Source of the DNA: Chytridium lagenaria
Lineage: Eukaryota > Chytridiomycota > Chytridiomycetes > Chytridiales > Chytridiaceae
Length of the DNA: 64,000 nt
Assembly (NCBI GenBank): GCA_025449115.1
Contig: JAHLKC010000100.1
Coordinates: forward strand, 82,376 to 146,375
Direction: 5' to 3'
The notes beneath the pieces are model-generated. The model was given only the letters and a program-made list of their open reading frames with translations, was not told the DNA's origin and did not search any database. A program made the position numbers and the translations under genes. Below, in pieces: positions 57,276 through 64,000 of the stretch (positions within the stretch are counted from its first letter, which is position 1; each line of letters opens with the position of its first letter).

Positions 57276-59361
57276 TTCAACGTCTATAATTCCTGGCGTT
57301 GTACCTGCGAGCTTTGTTAGGAGATATGTCGCTATCCGAAGAGGTGTAACTCAAGTTTGTACGCGAACGGTCGCGTAAACGAGATGTTGATCCCCTCAAA
57401 CTACCACGTGACAGGCTTCTAGCTCTTCCCTTGTCAGGAGAAAAGCTAGCTGAATTTCGAATACGCTGAGACCGGCGAGGTGGTGACGGGGGCAGTTCCT
57501 CAGATAAGATTCGTCGAGACCTGCGAGGTGGGGACTCTGAAAATCGTGGCAATGGTCTTACTCCTGGTCGGCGCACGCGGTTATTGGCTACAGCAACGTC
57601 ATGCTCAAAAGAAGCTGAGGAGACTCTTCGTTGTGCTTTGTCATGAAAACTAATTACTAAAGTGCTTGAAGCAAGAAAAACTTACAGTTGCTGCTGTTTG
57701 TTAAGGCATCCACAGATCCCCTAATAGTTTCAAGTTTTTCGTCGAAGTTGTCAAGTCTTTCCTTCAACGCCAAAAGAGAGGATTCAAAACTTTTCTGCAT
57801 ATTGTCTTGCGCTTGACGTAGATAAGAGAAGTTAGATGCAAGCGTTCTCTGAGTCAAGTTGTTTTCGTGTATAAGAAGGACGAGACTGTCTTGTTGTGCA
57901 GCAGCAGTCTGCAAATTCTTGCCGCCAACGCTAACAATGAAACAGTCGTTCAGCCTTTTGAGCTCGTTAACACCGAACCCTAAATCAAAAATAAGTTAAT
58001 TTTAATATTTTAATTGTCAGCCAAAACATCAAATAAATGCACAGTATACAACAGTATACTACCGCACACTACATTATACTGCCGCACACTACAGTGTACT
58101 GCCGCATACTACAGTATACAAACGCACACTACAGTATACAACCGTATGTAGCCGTACATCATTGTATGCGGCAGTTTACCACCGTTACCAGCCGTACAAT
58201 GACTATACACCACAATATACCTTGAATCCTTACCTGGAACATGCTTTTGAAAGCCTGGTGACATGTATGCTTTTGCAGCCAAAGCCTCAGGGTACGTAGC
58301 TAATAAGACAATGCCAGCGTCAATCTTTCTACTCATGTTATCAGCCTGTTTTTTATATTAGTTTCTAAAAATGTTCAAACCGATGGCAATGGGACTGACC
58401 GTCTGAACAAGATGCTCCCAATGTCGACGGAAAAAGGAGTTGATGTTAGAGCTTGTCGAGTTAGCATTTGAAAATGCATTCCTTCTGTTGTTTGACTGCT
58501 TCACACTCTCTATAAAAGTAGGGTGTTAGCAAACTTGTTAGATCTTTCCCACCAGTATACCATCATGCATCACTTGACCACTCCGAATCTTATATGCTCC
58601 TTCAATGGGGACAGGAAGAGAAGGAGCCGGTGGAGCACGTATTCTTGATTCCTCGTTAGCGGCATCAACCGCCATCATGCCTGCAGTAACAGTTTCGTTG
58701 TCGTCATTCGCTGTAAGTTGGCTCCGAGTGGCTTCTGGACCCTGCAGCTTTATTGGATAAATAGTTAATTTACCGTGTCAGTGAAGATGATCTGGATTTG
58801 AGTATGTTACAGAGTTCTCACCAAGGTTGTATTGGAACCCCCTTCCCCCATGTTCATCATCATGTCCACCAAGGCTCATCGGTATGTTGATATGTCTGCA
58901 CAAGTCAAAAAGCTCTGTTGTCAAACCATCGTATGCCTTTAAAATTTTCTTCCAACACCGTATGATGCTGTCATATAAAAAAAGTTGACAACCGTACATA
59001 AGCGCACGTTACCGCAAACAACCATAGAATAACGCATTAAACCATACATTGCCATAAATAAACGCAAACGGCCGTATACCACAGCCGTTAAGGTGATTAA
59101 TGAAATATTTCAATATCTTGAGTCCATCGAATCGTAAACTTTTAAAACAGGTTTGTGGTCTGGTACGTAGGTATACGTATACAGCTAGCTGCTGCGGTAA
59201 GCTAAGATAGGTTTATTTTATCACATCAACTTCAAACATTTGCCTTTTGGCCATAGACTCTAAAATATTATAACTTCATGTGGCGCTTCTATATTTGATT
59301 GTCTTGTACAAAAGACGATGGAATACTTGCGTACCCCACCGCCTTCGTATGAATCACTCAT
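57276..59361 (-). CDS. Unrecognised multi-exon gene with coiled coil and basic SR-rich C-terminus
   Basis: Likely start ATG 59361 (MSDSYEGGGVR). An intron joins it in phase to IIRCWKKILKAYDGLTTELF and DLCRHINIPMSLGGHDDEHG. The next exons give QGPEATRSQLTANDDNETVT, APPAPSLPVPIEGAYKIRSG, SVKQSNNRRNAFSNANSTSS and FFRRHWEHLVQT, then ADNMSRKIDAGIVLLATYPE and ALAAKAYMSPGFQKHVP, then GFGVNELKRLNDCFIVSVGG. A coiled-coil exon follows: QTAAAQQDSLVLLIHENNLT, SYLRQAQDNMQKSFESSLLA and KERLDNFDEKLETIRGSVDA. The last exon is basic and Ser/Arg-rich with two related units (SPPRRSRRI and SPPRRSQRI), ending ARRYNARNYRR. All joins are GT..AG, except that the last one needs a frame check. Diverges from the gene at 59495 with 133 bp between starts. 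Family unknown. Confidence 0.55.
58030..58222. repeat. Intronic degenerate minisatellite, ~17-20 bp units
   Basis: The intron of the minus-strand gene is filled with units like accgcacactacagtata and actgccgcatactacagta, repeated about eight to ten times with drift, and with cgtac/gtatac steps at its end. A weaker version of the same style (aacgcattaaaccatac, aaataaacgcaaacggccg) sits in the first intron at about 58990-59095. Confidence 0.7.
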
Positions 59362-59494
59362 TTGGTTGTCTCATTTGGTTGTATACACGGTCACAGACGG
59401 TTTAGTCAGTAAAAGAATAACCATCGTGAAAGTCAAAGTTACGTCTGATAGTGCGACATTAGTATTACGTACGTAAAAAAATTCGACGAAGAAA
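59362..59494. promoter_or_regulatory. Short divergent promoter
   Basis: Only 133 bp separate the start codons of the two unrecognised genes, so any promoter elements must be shared or overlap. No specific site was identified. Confidence 0.45.
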
Positions 59495-62391
59495 ATGTAC
59501 TGTCCATGCTGTGCTGAAGACGTCCCCTCCGTCACGTCTAGAAAGATGCTTGAGAACCACATTAGAGATGACCATGCTTCCAGTGGTGCTCTCATAACCT
59601 TGCTTCTGAAGCTTGATAGTGAAGCGACCATTGAAAGAGTCTTGACTATGGTTATTGGCGGCGGTTCCCACGCCCAAGCGCAGCCCCCCCTAGCCCAGCA
59701 GACGCAACGACAGCCATCAACTATAGGCGAGTCTCGCTCAGCAAAAGGCACCTACCATATTGAAACCAGGATGGCGGAAAAAAAGTAAGATGGTGTTGCT
59801 TAAATCTCTCATTTCTTTAGTGTTTTGGGGGTTGCGAAGCAACTTTTTAAGTTGAGCACAGAGGAGAAGAAGGCCATAGATAGGATGACGGCGGAGCAGA
59901 AGACGTTATCCGGAGCAATTCGAATGATTCCGCATTTGATTGAAGATGCAGCCGTAGCTGAAGCATTACGTACGAAGATTACCGAGGTAGGCAAAGCTCT
60001 GTTGTTTTAGTGATATTGAAGTTGTTAGGCCAAAGAGAAGTATCTTGCCGCTTACCGTGCTGGGTACACTCAACAAAATCCGAACGTTGCAAGCTATCAA
60101 GTCACCGATAACAATCAAGTTCGCATTGTTTGGAAGACAGGAAAAGAATTCGAGGAGGTACTGCTTTTTTCTTCCATACATTAATCTTACTTCGAGGGCG
60201 AGGAGCAACGCAGACCTAGCTCTCCAAAGCTTAGAGTCGGTAGCAGTAAAGCCATCTACGTAGAAGATGACAGTGACAACGACGAGGTCCACGCGCAATA
60301 CAAGCCTGCCTTGGGACAGTACATTGAAGGTTTGACGACAATTTTATTTAAACTAATGGGTATAGAACCTAAGATTGCCTCAAAAGGTCATCCACTTGCA
60401 TTGCGGGTCGACGTGAGCAAAATTCGGAAGAAACAAGAAGAGGAGGAGGCTGAAAGCCGACCACGAACGCCATCGGAAGAATACGAGGATCGACCCGTTA
60501 GAAAAGGTGCGTAATCTTCCGCCCTCCCCTGCTTTTATTTACTGACAGATGGGGTTTTTTCAACCGTTTACCGCCGCTTACTCCTTTTTTCACCGCATTT
60601 TTTGTTTATTTTTATTTTGCGCTTACTGAATTTGTTTAGGAAAAGCTCCAGCGGCAACTTTACAGCAGAGAAGGAAGGGTAGGCTTTAACTTTTTACTCA
60701 GCTTTGCTCACCACGCTAAAAGAGGAAATCGAAGGAGGACCGCCATCCGAGGAGTATGAGGAGGAGCCGCCCGTTGGAAAAGGTGTTTTAAAACGTTACA
60801 TATATATATATAACCGGAACGTTTCAATGTGATTTTATATAGGTAAGGCTCCGAAGGTCGTGTTGCCGCGGACAAAGAGAAAGGGTAAGATTTATTACTT
60901 TATTTTTAAAAAACGCTTGCTAAACCAAAGGGCAGAAACTGTTGAAGAAGAGTTCCGTCGAATTCATGAGGAAGCGGCAGCAGCTGGTGGGTTAGATTTA
61001 TTTAGCAATAAGCCGTTTATTAAACTTACCGATTATATGGAAGCACCGCCAGAAGTGAGAAAGGTACTTAAATCTCCGAAAAGCCCCAAATCTCCGAAAA
61101 GCCCCAAAATAGGTGCGTAAATTTATTATATTCCTCGAAAACCAAAATAAAAACATGTGTGGTGGCGGGCTTGCCGACTTTAACCATGTTTACTTTTTCC
61201 CGGTGTCTACTCCAGTTTTAGCTTCTCTAATTTTCAAACAATTTTAGCCAAGGAACAGCACGAAGAGGTACCGATTTCTCCGGCAAAGTCAAAAGCGGGT
61301 AAGTACTTTTATTGTTTTACTTTCGTGCCCTTTTTTCTTTTGTTCATGTCGTAATTGATATCATTCTATTTTTAGTCCATGAGACGGTGCCGACGTCGCC
61401 TAAAGCTGTGAAATCATGTAAGTGTTTTATATTTTTTTTGTTATCACGAACTGGCCATCTTTATGGCTCTTTTTCCTTCACAGCCGTTTGCGTTTCCTTT
61501 TCGGTCGTTTGCGCTTTAATCTGGTTACTTACCCCCGTTAACGGCCATCTCCTCTATTCTACTACTTTTTCTGACTTTATATTACTCAGCCAAAGGTTTG
61601 CCCGTTTCAACTAAAGGCAAAGGGAAGGGTAATTATTTATGAGGTTTATTAGAAATTAACCGTTTACTTGCTATTGTTTCAGGGCCAGAGATTCCTTCGG
61701 GAGAAGGTGAGTATTCAAAAAATAATTTTTCTGAAGTACCCTAATTATTTGTAAGGTGTCGCCAGCTCTTCAAAGGAGCTGCCGACGTCAAAGGGAAAAC
61801 AGGTCGCAACCGAAAGTGAAGGTGAGGCGGTTGCTGTCCACCTGATGTACATTTTCGCTAATGTTTGGACAAAAATTTATTCTTATTTCCAATTTTTTTT
61901 TTTAAAAAACCAGAATCGCGAACTGCTACCCCCGAAACCGAAGGAACCGCGGAAACCGTCATCGTCAAACGTGGAGCACCCAAACGCAAACATCAGGAAG
62001 AGCGTGCTGGTTGGAGAGAGGATAAAGCACAGCTAATCTTTATGTAGCTCCTTCAGCAAAATCGAAAAAGGCGAAAGAAACGCCTGAATTCCCGGACTGT
62101 AAGTTTAGCGTTTAGTTTCTAATTTTAACCCCTTAATTAATTTAGTCGTAACAAAACAATCCCCCAAGGACGAACTGTTATCATTTGCCTTCGGGTTGGG
62201 GTTGAATTTAACTTCAAGTAATAGCAGGGAGGAGATTTGGGATGTAAGTGACTTTGATTATTATCTTTACTAAGAAAATTAACATTATTTAGGAACTGTT
62301 GCAGCTTTGGATGTCCGTTTATGAAGGAAGACCCCCTGCAAGGATCTACGCCGATAAAATTGGTTTAAACAACCAACATGGTGACACGTAG
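59495..62391 (+). CDS. Unrecognised multi-exon gene with N-terminal zinc finger and many small phase-1 exons
   Basis: Start MYCPCCAEDVPSVTSRKMLE then NHIRDDHASSG, a C-x2-C...H-x4-H finger. Exon 2 has VAKQLFKLSTEEKKAIDRMT and LIEDAAVAEALRTKITE. Exon 3 is AKEKYLAAYRAGYTQQNPNV to WKTGKEFEE. The next has YVEDDSDNDEVHAQYKPALG and YIEGLTTILFKLMGIEPKIA. From about 60500 the exons become small: RTPSEEYEDRPVRKG, KAPAATLQQRRK, PPSEEYEEEPPVGKG and KAPKVVLPRTKRK. A larger one (ETVEEEFRRIHEEAAAAGGL to KSPKSPKSPKSPKIG) follows, then EEVPISPAKSKA, HETVPTSPKAVKS, KGLPVSTKGKGK, PEIPSGEG and KELPTSKGKQVATESE. SRTATPETEGTAETVIVKRG follows, and the end is VTKQSPKDELLSFAFGLGLN to GLNNQHGDT at TAG 62389. The first finger, acidic patches and Lys/Pro-rich tail suggest a nuclear protein. 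Family unknown. Confidence 0.6.
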
Positions 62392-62602
62392 TTGTTTAAC
62401 TTTTCCAGACACATAGCTGATTTGTACTTGAAATATCCACCTATTGCAAGATTTTGCTGCATTTGTATAATAAATTCGTCTGTTCTATGTATGTTATTAA
62501 ATGCGCTAAAAACAATAAAAAAGTGCGAATATATTACCGGCTTATATTGCCACGTGGATACATCTAAAATTTTGATATAACTTTCTATGTGTTTAATGCA
62601 CA

Positions 62603-63819
62603 CCCGCAAACTGGCGTCAGACGCTAGTGCAATACCTCAAGTGAAAGCTCTTGATGTGTTGAGGCTACAAGTAACGTGAACTGGCGTCTTATGCTCCTAA
62701 CCACTCGGTATCGGTGGATTATCGTAGTTTATATATAAAACATGGGATGTTCATCGGCATAGATAATTGTAGCGACGCGTCAGCGTCTTGAAACCTTCAC
62801 CAATGTGTTCCTGGATGCCTAATACCTTGTAATCAGCAAAGACCCCACCGTGATTGACGTTTCAACCCATTTGCATGTGGTGATCCCGTCAGTTCACGTA
62901 AACTTGAGCATATGCAGGAAAATCATGATGTCGTACCCGCAAACTGGCGTCAGACGCTAGTGCAATACCTCAAGTGAAAGCTCTTGATGTGTTGAGGCTA
63001 CAAGTAACGTGAACTGGCCTCTTATGCTCCTAACCACTCGGTTTCGGTGGATTATCGTAGTTTATATATAAAATATGGGATGTTCATCGGCATAGATATT
63101 TGTAGCGACGCGTCAGCGTCTTGAAACCTTCACCAATGTGTTCCTGGATGCCTAATACCTTGTAATCAGCAAAGACCCCACCGTGATTGACGTTTCAACC
63201 CATTTGCATGTGGTGATCCCGTCAGTTCACGTAAACTTGAGCATATGCAGGAAAATCATGATGTCGTACCCACAAACTGGCGTCAGACGCTAGTGCAATA
63301 CCTCAAGTGAAAGCTCTTGATGTGTTGAGGCCACAAGTAACGTGAACTGGCCTCTTATGCTCCTAACCACTCGGTATCGGTGGATTTCGTAGTTTATATA
63401 TAAAATATGGGATGTTCATCGGCATAGATAATTGTAGCGACGCGTCAGCGTCTTGAAACCTTCACCAGTGTGTTCCTGGATGCCTAATACCTTGTAATCA
63501 GCAAAGACCCCACCGTGATTGACGTTTCAACCCATTTGCATGTGGTGATCCTGTCAGTTCACGTAAACTTGAGCATATGCAGGAAAATCATGATGTCGTA
63601 CCCGCAAACTGGCGTCAGACGCTAGTGCAATACCTCAAATGAAAGCTCTTGCTGTGTTGAGGCTACAAGTAACGTGATCTGGCCTCTTATGCTCCTAACC
63701 ACTCGGTTTCGGTGGATTATCGTAGTTTATATATAAAATATGGGATGTTCATCGGCATAGATATTTGTAGCGACGCGTCAGCGTCTTAAAACCTTCACCA
63801 ATGTGTTCCTGGATGCCAA
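62603..63819. repeat. 333-bp tandem satellite, about 3.7 copies
   Basis: Copies start at 62603, 62936, 63269 and 63601 with cccgcaaactggcgtcagac (copy 3 has cccacaaactgg). Units are 333, 333 and 332 bp and match almost base for base. The last copy stops after ttcctggatgcc near 63819. Inside each unit is a short inverted element gcgacgcgtcagcgtc and a TATA-like tttatatataaaa. No ORF crosses a unit and I see no tRNA, 5S or snRNA box. The unit length and near-identity indicate recent tandem amplification. Confidence 0.9.
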
Positions 63820-64000
63820 TGCTTTTCAAAAACACGCCATTACTCTACCCACTCTTGTAATGTTGCTGATGTATATTTGATTGGCGTTTGTTTTTGGATG
63901 TAAACGGCAAAATTATATAAGGTTGAATAAAATGACAATTTTTGGTAGCAAGTTTTTTTTTTAAGATTTTTCACTCCCGCATACAACAGTAAATGTGTAA
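63820..64000. other. Sequence after the satellite
   Basis: 181 bp of unique-looking AT-rich sequence to the window end. Nothing supported. Confidence 0.4.

Noticed and set aside
62603..63819. CRISPR-like or rDNA spacer array
   Set aside because: Units of 333 bp repeat head to tail without unique spacers, and no rRNA genes are present. A satellite is the simpler reading.
1..64000. tRNA genes
   Set aside because: I looked by eye for B-box-like ggttcgaatcc patterns with matching acceptor stems and found none I could support.

Overview
This window is a eukaryotic, intron-rich, gene-dense chromosome segment. Most introns are about 40-200 bp with GT..AG ends, and genes lie on both strands. The content points to a flagellated (zoosporic, chytrid-type) fungus. 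It has a fungal-style phosphofructokinase with an N-terminal extra domain, a DUF1996 secreted protein, a YAP-like bZIP factor and Ty1/copia and integrase remnants. It also has two genes usually kept only by organisms with centrioles and cilia: a Polo-like kinase 4 (PLK4) with cryptic polo boxes and a MOK-type ciliary kinase. The assignment to chytrids is inference from gene content.

Layout. 0.4-3 kb: fatty aldehyde dehydrogenase (-). 3-4 kb: microsatellites. 3.9-5.3 kb: alpha/beta hydrolase (-). 5.3-7.5 kb: no supported gene. 7.5-10.8 kb: PLK4 (+). 11.2-14.2 kb: UBP14/USP5 deubiquitinase (-). 14.7-18.6 kb: 6-phosphofructokinase (-). 19.3 kb: small secreted or membrane protein (+). 19.9-21.2 kb: universal stress protein (-). 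22-23.8 kb: PLOD/COLGALT-like glycosyltransferase (-). 24.2-26 kb: SET-MYND protein (+). 27.6-29.8 kb: coiled-coil protein (+). 30.8-32.5 kb: SLC25A44-like mitochondrial carrier (-), with decayed copies of its last exon downstream. 33.1-35.3 kb: PCID2/Thp1-like TREX-2 subunit (+). 36.4-39 kb: MOK kinase (+). 39.6-41.1 kb: p62/SQSTM1-like PB1-ZZ-UBA protein (-), divergent from an AN1 zinc-finger protein (+, 41.7-42.3 kb). 43.6-45.3 kb: DUF1996 protein (+). 47.1-48.3 kb: bZIP factor (+).

From about 49 kb the character changes to repeats and decayed mobile elements: an integrase relic, a solo LTR, a Ty1/copia element with a 5' LTR that breaks off inside the integrase, and an alternating purine-pyrimidine tract. 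A divergent pair of unrecognised multi-exon genes follows (57.3-59.4 kb - and 59.5-62.4 kb +). The window ends with a 333-bp satellite in about 3.7 copies.

Themes. Ubiquitin and proteostasis genes recur (UBP14, p62-like, AN1 protein), as do flagellum/centriole kinases (PLK4, MOK). A technical caution applies throughout: many clearly conserved genes show isolated one-base reading-frame slips, mostly missing bases in homopolymers, while the flanking protein stays conserved. I read these as probable uncorrected long-read errors, so the genes are annotated as real genes rather than pseudogenes. Gene spans include introns.
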